From the NCBI RefSeq assembly GCF_028640845.1, contig NC_080542.1:130904580-130968579 (forward strand): DNA of 64,000 nucleotides. The letters are read 5' to 3'. This DNA comes from Ahaetulla prasina (lineage: Eukaryota > Chordata > Lepidosauria > Squamata > Colubridae). Positions 35,990 to 46,955 of this stretch are shown here, piece after piece; position 1 is the stretch's first letter; each line of letters opens with the position of its first letter. The translations under genes were made by a program, and so were the position numbers. The notes under the pieces are model-generated. The model was not told the DNA's origin, did not search any database, and saw only the letters and a list, made by a program, of their open reading frames with translations.

Positions 35990-36190
35990 GTAAATTTTAA
36001 TTTTAATTTAATTTAATGGGTTTTAAATTTCTGTAATTTTATAGGGTGTAATTCGTATTTTAAATTTCTTTGGCCAATTGAATAAGTTTTTTAAGGGTTG
36101 TTCTTAGTATTGTATGTGTTTGTGTTTGTATTTTATTTGGTTGTTCACCGCCCTGAGTCTTTCGGGAGAAGGGCGGTATACAAATTAAAA

Positions 36191-36275
<85 letters not shown>
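35990..36275 (+). mobile_element. LINE 3' end with (TTA)n tail
   Basis: 3' UTR of the CR1-superfamily LINE seen at 46.7-46.95 kb: 'GGGTTTTAAATTTCTG', 'AAGTTTTTTAAGGGTTGTTC', 'CACCGCCCTGAGTCTTTCGG', 'AGGGCGGTATACAAATTAAA', then about 28 TTA/ATT units (36191-36275). Severely 5' truncated. Confidence 0.82.
36191..36275 (+). repeat. (ATT)n microsatellite, ~28 units
   Basis: Uninterrupted trinucleotide run at the end of a LINE tail; creates artificial poly-Tyr and poly-Asn frames. Confidence 0.95.
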
Positions 36276-36276
<1 letters not shown>

Positions 36277-36522
36277 TGAATTACATTTCCCCCTTCCAGT
36301 TCTGATTCTGCCCACTCTTCATGGCTAATAAGATTAAATGGAAGAAGGTCCAGTTTAAAATATTTGAGTGCAGAAGGCGCGACATTCATAATGACTTGTT
36401 TCATCTAAAATAAAATATACTGACTTTTGGTTTAGTGTTCCAACTCATGGGCTTCGAGCAATATGTTTTAGATTTTATTAAATTGAAAAAATAGTAATTT
36501 GAGATTCAATGCTTTAGAAATA

Positions 36523-36916
36523 CAAGTAGTCCTCCGACTTAGAACGGTTCATTTAGTGACTGTTCAAAGTTACAATGGTACTGAAAAAAGTGACATGACC
36601 ATTTTTCACACTTACGACTGTTGCAGCATCCCCATGCTCATGTGATTTACATTTGAATGCTTGACAACTGACTCACATTTATGACGGTTGCAGTATCCTG
36701 GGGTCATGTGATCCCTTTTTGTGACCTTCTGACAAGCAAAGTCAATGGGGAAACCAGATTCACTTAACAACCATATTACTAATTTAACAACTTCAGTGAA
36801 TCATTTAACAATTGTGGCAAGAAAAGTTGTAAAATGGGGCAAAATACACTTAACAACTTTCTCACTTAACAACATAAATTTTGGGCTCAATTGTGGTCGT
36901 AAGTTGAGGACTATAT
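36523..36916. mobile_element. Tigger/pogo-like MITE
   Basis: Copy of the 390-bp family: start CAAGTAGTCCTCCGACTTAG after TA, interior 'AGTGACTGTTCAAAGTTACA' and 'TCAATGGGGAAACC', end GTCGTAAGTTGAGGACTATA. Confidence 0.78.
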
Positions 36917-37344
36917 ATATGCCACATATTGCACATAATTGAGGTAAATGTATGTTCCAACACTCTGGCTTTTTATAAAGCTAGCAACTTTGATTATATC
37001 TACCAGTATAGGTTATACATTTATACTTTCATACATTTTATAGCCTAGTTCTAATCTTGAACATTTTATTATGATTGATTTCTAGATTTTTGGAAACTTA
37101 GCATTAGGAGAGTATAATTAGTTTTAGCACCAAATCTATGATTGAGTGCTATTGTGAATACTTGCAAGGAAATTATTGTTATAGAAACTTTACATGAATG
37201 GTGGCTAAGACTTCTGTGTGAGTTGTTGCACAGAACTAAAAGCCCAGTAAATGGGTTTTTTTAATGGTTTCTTTTTAAAATTGAACAATTACTACAGTGA
37301 TTCCAATGATTATGGCTGGTATATCTGTAGAAACGTCCTGAGAT

Positions 37345-37790
37345 TTTTTGCTAATGAAGAATTGGAAGGGACCTTGTAGGTCTTCTAGTCCAACCCCCTG
37401 CTTAGGCAGGTAACTCTTCACCACTTCAGACAAATGATTATCCAACATCTTCTTAAAAACTTCCAGTGTTGGAGAATTTACAACTTCTGCAGACAAGTTG
37501 TTCCACTGATTAATTGTTCTAACTGTCAGGAAATTTCTCCTTAGTTCTAGGTTGCTTCTCTCCTTGACTAGTTTCCACCCCTTGCTTCTTGTTCTACCCT
37601 CAGGTGCTTTGGAGAATAGCTTGACTCCCTCTTCTTTGTGGCAACCCCGAGATATTGGAACACTGCTGTTATGTCTTCCCTAATCCATCTTTTCATTAAA
37701 CTAGACTTACCTAGTTCCTGCAACCATTCTTCATATGTTTTAGCCTCCAGTTCCTTAATCATTCTAGTTGCTCTTCTCTGGACTCTTATG
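37345..37790 (-). mobile_element. CR1 LINE (classic CR1) 3' fragment
   Basis: On the minus strand it reads RRATRMIKELEAKTYEEW-like, LQELGKSSLMKRWIREDI, AVFQYLGV, the conserved C terminus of CR1 ORF2, followed by 3' UTR text ending 'GGGGTTGGACTAGAAGACCT'. This is the chicken-type CR1 lineage, distinct from the L2/L3-like elements elsewhere in the window. Contains frameshifts. Confidence 0.82.
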
Positions 37791-37799
37791 AAATAGTGA

Positions 37800-39230
37800 A
37801 TTAGACTAGATGCAAAGCAAGTCTGGTTGTAACAGCAGGGCTGAGCCTAGAGTGTGAAAGCCTGGAGGTCTCAAGCCTTTGGTTTTTCTCAAAAACACCC
37901 TGCATCTACACATCCCAATCATGCTTCTGCTTTAGTGAAATGACTTCTTAGTTACTGTTACCACCATTTATCCCAATTGCCACATGGGGGAGAGAGAGGA
38001 CTTCCACAGTCTGCACTTTACTGGCTATAATGAATATCTGGTTTTGGTAGATAGATCAACCTCACAGGGTATAAATAAGGGAAAAAAGCTTTATAGAAGA
38101 AAGGGGGAAAGAGAAAACGTCAATATTTCTTTTGAATAGTGTGCAAAGATTTAGTGATAGAGATAAAATAAAGAGCTGCAAAAATGAGAGAGCATCTTAG
38201 TCTTCAATAGAAAGGAAAATATAAAGTTCTGACCAACAAGATAGTTTTATAGTTAGAAACAACAATTTTCTAGGTTGCACAAAAACACACCAGAACTGAG
38301 CTTATATAGAAGCCTTAGATTCCAAAATGACAAATTAGGCTTAAATATCCACAGTCGGTAATCATAACACTGTACCTATACTGAAACAGCTTTTATCTAT
38401 GGAAGAAAGCTGCTTTTTAGACAACAGGTTTCTTCCTTGATTTTCTTCCCAATCCCTGAGGATTCTAGTTAGCTGAATCTGAGGCTGTTGGGGAGATGAA
38501 GAGTCCCCTGTTAGTTGTTCAAGTATCGGTTCCCCAATACTCCCTTAAAAAAATCTATGCATCTTTTTCTCTTAGGCAAATAAAATTAACGAATGGAGGT
38601 TGAAACTCAGATGTGAATGTCAGTGAATGTAGGATGGGGTGATGGGAATGAAGGGTTTGCCTGCCCTTTCCCTACAAGGATAAATTAGTGCTCTTGAGCA
38701 AAATAAACTATTTTTTAAAATCTAGTAATAGAGAAATTATTTTGTGGAGGTGTTCCCACCCCCCTTTGTTTATACATTTCTTTGGATTAGGGTTAGGGTT
38801 TTAAGTTGCAGATGATAAAGTGGTTTCCTGAGGTATATCATTGACAATCAAAATACCTATATACGACTTAGTGATCTGGAAAAGAATGCTTCCAAATACC
38901 AGTTACCAGTTGGTAACAGTCATTACCAGTTTGAAATAACTTTTCGTATTGTAGAAGAATCTACTTGAGGATGCTGGATTACACTTGCATTTTATAACAC
39001 TCTTTAACAGTTCTTAGCATAGTGCAGGCGATCTTTGTCAAAAACCTGTAATTAATTATAGAGCTCAATGTATGATTTTTTGCAGTTCAGACTACTTTTT
39101 AGGATTATTGTGGAGATGAAATTAAGAAGACCGTGAGATAGCAGACAGTGTTAAAGAAAATATAGGATTTGTCAATGGTGGTGCTGATAATAAATCAGAA
39201 AATACAAAGACTTTCAAATTGAAATAGAAT
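37800..39230. other. CREM intron, nothing recognised
   Basis: AT-rich intronic sequence. No frame, RNA or repeat recognised. Confidence 0.5.
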
Positions 39231-39239
39231 GATGTGACA

Positions 39240-39430
39240 AAGAAAGCAAAGGAAAAGGAAAGTAAAGATAGTACCAATAGACACCCCGGATGCAATCCCA
39301 AAACATTTGGAGCATCACTTGAATGCCACTGGCATTGACAGTATCACCGTCAATTGCAAAAGGCAGCTTTACTAGGAACAGCTTGCATCCTGGGATGATG
39401 CCTTTAAGCAACATTTGCCTATTCCAAGTT
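39240..39430 (+). pseudogene. Possible non-LTR retrotransposon C-terminal remnant
   Basis: Plus-strand reading gives KIVPIDTPDAIPKHLEHHL, NATGIDSITVNC and, after a one-base shift, QKAALLGTACIL. The pattern 'IPKHLE..L...GI.......QKAALLGTA.IL' is a motif I associate with the C terminus of some non-LTR retrotransposon polyproteins. Broken by frameshifts; clade not assigned. Confidence 0.4.
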
Positions 39431-39855
39431 CTTGAGAAGAACTCAACAGGGGGATAAAACTGCCAAATCCAGTTGAACATCAAGCTGATTGTGCAACCAA
39501 CCACAGTCAATAATAGTGGTTGGTTCTGTTGTTGTCTTCACTGTTGCTAAATTAAGATACAGAAGAAAACTGTTTCATCTGGGGTTCCTGAAGTGTTTTG
39601 GGTTTGGATTGCATTATTGTTTAAAGTGCAGCTTCCAGACTAACTTGTTTTGAAAAGTGTTTGCAGAGCTTTCCTTCTTTGCTACAAATAAATCTGGCAT
39701 GCTTAATCTTTGGTTGATTCCCTTGATTTGTGGATGTTTTTAATATATTGAAAAGGAAAGCAAAGCTGAAAATGCCAAAGCAGTTATTTGCAATTTAGTC
39801 TCCCCCTCCCCCAGTTCCTGTTTTAAAGAGCTGTTCCAGCCAGAAAGCACATTAA

Positions 39856-39890
39856 TGACGGGGTAGGCTAGTGAGGTCATTCTGATGTCA
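39856..39890 (+). promoter_or_regulatory. CREM: ICER (P2) promoter CARE cluster
   Basis: Three CRE-like octamers within 35 bp: TGACGGGG (39856-39863), TGAGGTCA (39872-39879), TGATGTCA (39883-39890), about 100 bp upstream of the ICER start codon. Clustered CREB/CREM/ICER binding sites are the defining feature of the mammalian intragenic ICER promoter, giving cAMP induction followed by self-repression by ICER. The assignment combines the seen octamers with the established position next to the ICER exon. Confidence 0.75.
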
Positions 39891-39988
39891 GTCCTTGAAG
39901 CTTGTAATCCCGCACATGTTTGTTTGTTTGGAAAATTTTCTATTCAGTTGGTGGCAGACGTGAAGCCTTTGAGTACGAGCTGCTGGTC

Positions 39989-40013
39989 ATGGCTGTAACC
40001 AGAGATGAAACTG
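39989..40013 (+). CDS. CREM: CREM ICER-specific first coding exon
   Basis: ATG at 39989 opens MAVTRDET plus one G, then donor GTAGGT at 40014. Spliced to the exon at 51100 the junction reads MAVTRDETAATGDMPTYQI, matching mammalian ICER (MAVTGDET...). The inducible cAMP early repressor lacks activation domains and the kinase-inducible domain and blocks CREs. With either bZIP exon the predicted protein is 108 residues. The 5' UTR start lies between the CARE cluster and 39988. Confidence 0.92.
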
Positions 40014-40636
40014 GTAGGTGAACCTGTATGATTCTTTCCAAAGAAAGAACTCAGGCTGGGGTGCGGCAATCCTGTTTTCTTCAGTGAGATGTTTGACAGC
40101 ACAGACGTAATCGGGTTCATCACAGCTCTCACTTTTTTGCTAAAAGCCTCACCAAGAATTATTGATTCTTGGTTCTTTGGTTGCTACTTATTTTTATTAA
40201 GCGTTATAAAATGTTATTAAGGGAGTGAAATATTTTAGGGTGAACCGATTGCTGTTTGTTTAAAAATTGTTTCTTCTTGCAAGCTCAGCGTGGAGTAAAA
40301 AAATTTTTTTTCCTCAGTAGTGAAGACTTCACTTCAGTTTATTGCAGTTATTAGCCAGGTAGCATGAAAAACCAGCAACTTATCTCTCTTGATGCTTTCT
40401 ATTTAAACTTTGGTGTGAATGAAAGATCACTTGTTAGGCTTCTGTTAGCGGGAATCTAGTGGCGATGTGTGTGCTTTTTTCAGCTCAGCAATTACTCCTT
40501 TGGCATTCATTTAGACAGATCACTATGGCAGTAAAAGGGAATTGAGTCTAGCAAACTTTTGGCGGACTGTTCGTTATCTTATGCCCCCCCACCCTTTGAA
40601 AGTGGTCTGCTCCACAGCTAATCAAGTTCAAAGGGC

Positions 40637-40721
40637 TGACGTCACTAGATTTCCTGGAATCATGTTTCAGTGGTGGAGCTGGAAAACTTAAACTCTACAA
40701 ACAACACCTACATTGACGTCA
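40637..40721 (+). promoter_or_regulatory. CREM: Two perfect CREs, candidate second intronic promoter
   Basis: Full palindromic CREs TGACGTCA at 40637-40644 and 40714-40721, 0.6-0.7 kb downstream of the ICER exon. The spacing and perfection stand out in an AT-rich intron. Mammalian CREM has a reported intronic promoter that yields small ICER (smICER) forms; this could be the counterpart, or an enhancer of the ICER promoter. Confidence 0.5.
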
Positions 40722-40739
40722 GCCGCAAGTCATGCTGTG

Positions 40740-40959
40740 ATTTAGTCAGTTCCTTTCTGCTTCAGCTAGAACTGCTGGCATGTTTTGTAGTGTTACTCTG
40801 TAGCCCGCTTTCCTGATCTCTTGAGCTAAGTAAATCTGGTTTGTGTGTTTTGTGTTATTTATCCCACTGCTCTCAGCTATTTCTAAAGACCTCGGGTTGG
40901 TTGAGCAAAGAACTAGGAGCTGCGCAACAGGCTTTTGAGAAAAGTTTATAATCGTTCTG
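40740..40959 (+). other. CREM: Candidate alternative first exon after the CRE pair
   Basis: A good donor (CGTTCTG then GTAAGA, GT at 40960-40961) lies 240 bp downstream of the second CRE. If spliced to 51100, translation could begin at the Met in GDMPTYQIR, giving a still shorter bZIP repressor. Start position is arbitrary. Confidence 0.3.
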
Positions 40960-41394
40960 GTAAGATACTGCCTTAGAAGAGGGAGGAGAAAGAAAGGGGG
41001 TGTAACAGTATTCTTCCTAATATGTAGTCAGTCAAGTTCTGCTCTGCAGAAAGAGTTTTAGAATCGATCTATGATATAAAGCTTTGTATAACTTTTGAAT
41101 AGGCTCCTTGGCTGTCTGTGTCTTGTAGAATAACACAAGCAGCATGTTTATTGTGGCATAAACTTCTCTAAAGTCCACCATTGAATTTGGCTGTAGTCCA
41201 TTAAAGAAGCCCATGACAGCATATCCCCCCAACAAATTTGAGAGCTTTAAAGTGAATCAAAATTCCTTGTTTCTTTTTTTCATATAGACCTGGCGCTTTT
41301 GTAGAGTAGAATCGTTTAACCTCTTTAAAATACCTTAATAGTTTTCCTGGTTAGATAGTGTCATCAATGCAATGAGCATGAATTTGGCAAACTC

Positions 41395-41485
41395 TGGAAC
41401 ATAGTAGAGATTAGGGGACCTGGCACAGTCTGGTCCATGGGGTTGTGAAGAGTTGGACACAGCTATGGAGCAACAACAAATATTT
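41395..41485 (+). mobile_element. Bov-B LINE / SINE 3' terminus
   Basis: Ends with 'GGTTGTGAAGAGTTGGACAC', 'AGCTATGGAGCAACAACAAA', the 3' terminus shared by Bov-B LINEs and SINEs that use their machinery. Only about 90 bp remain. Confidence 0.6.
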
Positions 41486-42239
41486 TTCCATGACTTGATA
41501 AGTATAAATGTCATGTAGTATCTAAATAATAATTCATATTTTTTCTGATGAAATTTATGCTGAAAAAATAAAAAAAATGTTCTAAGTGTTATAAGATACC
41601 CATGTCAGAAAGGAAAAAACCCCCACAACAATACATAATATTTTTATGGGGGTACACAAAGAATGTAAAAGCAGACTTCTATAGCAAAACAATAGAAACA
41701 GTAAGAGTAAACAGGATATGAATAAAATGTCCATTGATATTAAATTTGTAATATGTTCAGAAGTTAATAGAATTCAGTTTTTCAGTTTGACAGTGATGAA
41801 CATCCTAAAAAATATGGGAAAATTTATATTTGAAACTAATGGAATGATAGTGTCTCGAATCTGAGGAGCATAAGTATCATTTCACATCTAAATATGTTCT
41901 TTACAAAATGGTAAATCAATCATAAATATGTATTAGAAAAGGTCAGATTATACATTATACAGATTGCATATTCAAGAGGATTGAAAAGTATGATGGAAGG
42001 GATTGGACCATTCAGTATATGAATGACAACAGAAGATCATTTTGATATCTATAATTATTAAAACATGGAATTACAATTATTTCAGCAATAATGTTATTTC
42101 GTGACTATTGGAAATGCATGAGTCTTTTTAGAAAAGAAATTGTTAAGATATGTTCATCTAATTATTGGAGATATGAATTGTTCCATTGTTCCATATGATG
42201 TTGTTATAATATGCACTGTCTAGCCTTCTAGACTCCAGC

Positions 42240-43210
42240 TTCAGCTCTTCAGCTCTTCAGATGGCGCGTTGAGGATTTTCGGCGGTGCGGTTGGTGGCTT
42301 TCCGGGGGTCTGGGACCGAGAGGGGCTGTTTTTGGGCCCTCTCGGTCCCGGACCCTGCCGGGTGAACATCTGAAGCGGCGTTTGGGCTGGGGCTGACCGG
42401 GACCGGAGCCTCGGAACAGCTGATAGGCTCGGCGGTCTCGGCGGCTTCGGCTCCGGCGGCTTCCTCCGGCGGCTTCCTCGGCCTGTTTGGGGCGGCGTCT
42501 CCACGGCCGGCTTGGGGCGGTGGCCGCTCGGTGGGGGGCTCAGCTGCTTGGCGGCTCCCTCAGCGGCTCCCTCCGGAGCCTCGGAACAGCTGGTGGGCTC
42601 GGAGGCTTCGGCGGCTTCAGCGGCGTCCTCGATGCCTCCCACGGCCGGCCTGGGCCTGCGGTCGTTTGGCGGTGGGCTCGGCGGCCCTGTGGTGGCTCGG
42701 AGGCTTGGCGGCTCCTCAGCGGCTCCCTCCGAGCCTCGGAACAGCTGGTGGGCTCGGCGGCCCTGTGGTGGCTCGGAGGCTTGGCGGCTCCTCGGTGTCC
42801 CCCTTGGCCTGCTTGGGATGGCGGCCGCGGCCGTGGCGGTCGCTGTATGACTTTCGGGTCTGGCGGCGGCGGCCTTCCCCCAGGGGCTAAGACTTTTTTC
42901 ATCGATGCTGGCCGGACTTTCTCCCCTCGGCTCTTGACATTTCTCTCGGCGTTTTCCTCTGTCCTCTGGTGGGCCATGGCTGGGGTGATGGCCGCGGTGG
43001 TTGCGCCTGCCCCTCGGGCTCCGCCGGCGGTGGCAGCGGCGGCGGACGGCCTCCCCTACTCCCAGGGGCCGAGGACTTTTTATCAACGTTTGAGAACTTT
43101 TGAGAACTTTTCTCCATCATTTGCCAGAGACGAGGAGACAGGAGAAGATCGGTCGCTGAGTGGTAGCGCAGGGGGTCAGATGTGTCATCTGGAGGGTTCG
43201 GCCCGCTGAG
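42240..43210 (+). promoter_or_regulatory. GC-rich 5' region of LINE copy 2 with internal repeats
   Basis: About 1 kb of CpG-rich DNA, probably the LINE's 5' UTR/promoter and possible ORF1 remnant. A segment of about 43 bp beginning GGGCTCGGCGGCCCTGTGG occurs twice (about 42674-42718 and 42748-42792), and GCCTCGGAACAGCTG recurs at about 42408, 42579 and 42735. Long frames on both strands are Pro/Arg- or Gly/Leu-rich by composition. I cannot recognise an ORF1 domain. Confidence 0.6.
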
Positions 43211-43924
43211 GGAGGAGTTGGAGGCGAGGCTGACCTTCTTTTAGACCCCCCTTTTTCTGACATCAAGGCCTAGATTGATTGTAACACCAAGGCCGTACGG
43301 ACTGACTTGGAGGAGAATGGCTTGTCATCTGGACCTGGGAAAGTGGGGCCGTTTGGGTTTGGGGGTAGAATAACGGCCCCACGGAATCCTGGAAGTCCAT
43401 GGTCCATCTCGCCAGCCAGGGAGTCTAGTCTTGCTGCAATGACATTTTGCCATCTTGACCGGCTTGGATGGACTGCTGACTGTACTGTATTTTTATTGAT
43501 GCGAAGATTTTCAACTGCGGACCTTCTTGCCCTGCGAGATTCCCCTCTCTCGCAGGTCTGGCCCTCCACACTATCGAGGGCACATCTCGAGGACGGGTTT
43601 TGGAACCCCGAGAGTTGGCATGCGAAATCTAGGAGGCTTAGGGGATTTTTAATGAACTGTTTTAATCGTTTTTTACCAGGGAGTTTTAAGGGGAATTTTA
43701 AGGGGAGGAAACTGACGGGTTTGGTTCTGGGGGTGGATGGGCCCATCAGGAAGGGGCTAGGTCCACCATGTGTTCGCGGTAACTTAATAGGTCCTGGGGT
43801 TATGGCGAGGTGTCGTTCCAGTTTGTCAGGGTCGAGCTATTACTACGGTAAGTGGGAGAGGCAGATATGACGGAAGGGGGCCACATCAGGTTTCGGGGCT
43901 CGCCTCGCTGTTTCTGACGATTGC

Positions 43925-45172
43925 GTGCTCCGCCCCCAGAAATTTCCCGTGACCAGTGGCCAGGATAATCGGGACCTGGGCCTCCGGCTGATGTTATGTA
44001 ATGCCAGGTCCGCGGTTAATAAAGCCCCCCTGATTTCAGATCTTATTCAGGAAGGGACCGCGGACGTTATGGGCGTTACGGAGACCTGGTTGGGCACTGA
44101 AGGGGGGGTTCCCCTAGTGGAGATGTGCCCACCAGGCTTCCGAGCATTCCATCAGCCGAGGGCCCAGGGTAGGGGTGGAGGGGTGGCGGTTATCATCAAG
44201 GAGAGTCTGGAGCCGAGGAAGACCACTGTGCCTCAGATAGCTGGGTGTGAATCCCTCTTCGTGAAGTGGGGTCGTAGAACTCAGGTGGGCTTGTTGATCA
44301 CGTACCTGGCTCCTTGCTGCGTGACTACAGCCCTGCCTGAGCTGTTGGAGTTGCTGGCCGGGTTGGCAGTTGAGACCCCCAGACTGCTGGTCATGGGGGA
44401 TTTCAATTTGCCATCAGCCGGCGTAGCATCCTCGACAGCTCAGGAGTTCATGGCTTCCATGACGGCCATGGACCTGATTCAGTTAATTGACGGCCCTACC
44501 CACGTCGGGGGAGGTACCCTAGACCTGATTTTTATCTCTGGCCAGTGGTTTAATGATCTGGTTTTAAATGATTTAGTTGTGGAACCTTTGTCATGGTCAG
44601 ATCATTTTCTCCTTCGTCTAGACTTTCTGACCGCTACCCACCATCGCAGGGAGACGGAACCAATGCGTTGGTTCCGTCCCAGGCGCCTGATGGACCCGGA
44701 GAGGTTCCTGACGGAGCTTGGGCTGTTTCCCGAACACCTGTCCCACAACTCGACTGAAGAGCTAGTTGCGACCTGGGAACGGACCGCGGCTGGAGCTTTG
44801 GACCGTGTCGTGCCTTTGCGGCCTCTGACCCGGCGTCGGTCTCAACCAGCTCCTTGGTTCTCCGAGGAGCTGAGGGAGATGAAGCGCCGGAGAAGACGCC
44901 TAGAGAGTGCCTGGAGATCCAGCCGCTCTGAGGCTGACTGGACACTAGTTAGGTCCTATAGTAGGACCTACCTAGTGGCAATGAGGGCTGCGGTTGCCCA
45001 CGCTTCCTCCCTCATTGCGCCGGCAGATAACCGCCCGCCGCCCTGTTTCGGTGACCCGCCGCCTCCAACAGGAGGGGCGGAGGACCCCTACAAGGGCGTG
45101 CCGAGGAGTTTAACGGTTATCTATACGACAAAATCGCTCAGCTTCGGGACGGATTGGATCAAAATTGGGTAG
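43925..45172 (+). pseudogene. LINE copy 2, endonuclease part of ORF2
   Basis: 415-residue open frame: [73 protein letters not shown] (catalytic region), HVGGGTLDLIFISGQWFNDL, WSDHFLLRLDF, RRRSQPAPWFSEELREMKRR. The endonuclease domain looks intact; the frame is lost near 45110-45170 by small deletions at the start of the RT domain, so the full ORF2 cannot be made. Confidence 0.85.
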
Positions 45173-46690
45173 ATCCAGGCGAGGGTTCCGAGGCCCGCCT
45201 TGTTGAGGTGGTTTGGGATGACTTTGATCCTGTGACTCCGAGGACATGGACAGGTTGCTGGGCAGGCTGAACGCCACCACATGTTTACTGGATCCGTGCC
45301 TCCTGGTTAGTACTGGCTACTCAGGAGGTGACACGAGGCTGGCTCCAGGGATTACAAATGCTTCTCTGCGGGAGGGGTCTTTCCCGGCCTTGAAAGAGGC
45401 TGTGGTGAGACCCTCCTCAAGAAGCCTTCCTGGACCCAGCTGTTTTAGGGAACTATCGCCAGTCTCCAATCTTCGCCACGGCGAAGGTTGTAGAGAGTGG
45501 TGGCATGTCAGCTACCCCAGTACCTGGATGAAGCTGTCTATCTAGACCTGCTCCAGTCCGGCTTCCGCCCGGATACAGTACGGAGACAGCTTTGGTCGCG
45601 CTGGTGGATGATCTCTGGAGGGCCAGGATAGGGGTTACCCTCTGCCCTGGTCCTATTAGACCTCTCAGCGGCTTTTGATACCATCGACCATGGTATCCTG
45701 CTGCGCCGGTTGGAGGGGTTGGGAGTGGGAGGCACCGCTTATCGGTGGTTCTCCTCCTACCTCTCTGATCGGACGAGACGGTGTTGACAGGGGGCAGAGA
45801 TCGACCCAAGGTGCCTCATGTGGGGTGCCGAGGGTCGATTCTCTCACCCTCCTGTTCAACATCTATATGAAGCCGCTGGGTGAGATCATCAGTGGCTTTG
45901 GGGTGAGATACCAACTGTACGCTGATGACACCCAGCTGTACTTTTCCACCCCGGCCACCCCAGTGAAGCTGTCAAGTGTTGTCCCGGTGTCTGGAAGCCG
46001 ACGGGTCTGGATGGGGAGGAACAGGCTCAAACTTAATCCCTCCAAGACGGAGTGGCTGTGGATGCCGGCACCTCGGTACAGTCAGCTGCAGATGCGGCTG
46101 TCTGTCGGGGTGAATCATTGGCCCGATGGAGAAGGTACGCAACTTGGGCGTGCTCCTGGATGGCCGGTTGTCCTTTGAAGACCATTTGGCGACCATCTCC
46201 AGGAGAGCATTTTATCAGGTTCGCCTGATCCGCCAGTTGCGCCCTTCCTGGACCGGGATGCCTTATGCACAGTCACTCATGCCCTTGTTACCTCTCGCCT
46301 GGACTACTGCAATGCTCTCTACATGGGGCTCCCTTGAAGAGCACCGGAGACTTCAGCTAGTTCAGAACGCTGCGCTGGTTATTGAGGAGCGCCTCGAGCT
46401 CCCACATAACACCTATCCTGCGCAGACTGCACTGGCTACCTGTTGTTTTCCGGGTGCGCTTCAAGGTATTGGTTACCACCTTTAAAGCGCCCATGGCTTA
46501 GGACCGGCTATCTACGGGACCGCCTACTGCCGGCTTCTATCTCCCATCGTCCGCACGCTCCCACAGAGAGGGACTCTCAGGGTGCCGCCAGCCAAACAGT
46601 GTCGACTGGCGGCCCCAGGGGAGGGCCTTCTGTGGGAGCTCCGACCCTGTGGAACGAACTTCCCTCGGACTCGACAATTACCTGACCTTA
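45173..46690 (+). pseudogene. LINE copy 2, reverse transcriptase, many frameshifts
   Basis: Fragments in all three frames: [31 protein letters not shown] DNA (about 45668-45715), LLFNIYMKPLGEIISGFGVR and YQLYADDTQLYFSTP (45850-45960), LKLNPSKTEWLWMPAPRYSQ, and the C-terminal 'VGAPTLWNELPSDS'. Compared with the copy at 56-60 kb it has lost single bases at a dozen or more sites. Confidence 0.82.
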
Positions 46691-46922
46691 GGACCTTTCG
46701 CGAACTTAAAACTTATTTATTTCATATGGCTGGACTAGCCTGATTTTTATTTTTATTGGATGGGTTTTAAAATTGTGTTATTTTACAGGGAGTATGTTTT
46801 TAACGTTTTGGGCATTTAAATTAGTTTTTTAAGGGTTGTTTTTAAATTATTGTGTGTATTTATATTTTATCTGCCTGTTCACCGCCCTGAGTCCTTCGGG
46901 AGAAGGGCGGTATACAAATTAA

Positions 46923-46924
46923 AA

Positions 46925-46950
<26 letters not shown>
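46923..46950 (+). repeat. (ATT)n tail of LINE copy 2
   Basis: About nine ATT units after GGGCGGTATACAAATTAAAA. Confidence 0.88.

Positions 46951-46955
<5 letters not shown>

Larger units (their letters stand above)
42222..46950 (+). mobile_element. CR1-superfamily (L2/L3-like) LINE copy 2, near full length
   Basis: About 4.7 kb in the intron between the ICER exon and 51100. It has a very GC-rich 5' region (42240-43210), a region preceding ORF2 (43210-43920), an intact endonuclease frame (43925-45172), a reverse-transcriptase region with many single-base losses (45170-46690), a 3' UTR with CACCGCCCTGAGTCCTTCGG and an (ATT)n tail (46923-46950). The many 1-bp deletions in the RT part contrast with the open endonuclease part. 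No clear target duplication seen. Confidence 0.85.

Noticed and set aside
36060..36404. Frames with long poly-Asn and poly-Tyr runs
   Set aside because: Simple translation of the (ATT)n LINE tail.
38786..38803. TTAGGG-like run (interstitial telomere repeat)
   Set aside because: Only two hexamer units; expected by chance.
42241..43086. 281-codon Pro/Arg-rich minus-strand frame
   Set aside because: Antisense to the GC-rich 5' region of a plus-strand LINE; open only because stop codons are rare in GC-rich DNA.
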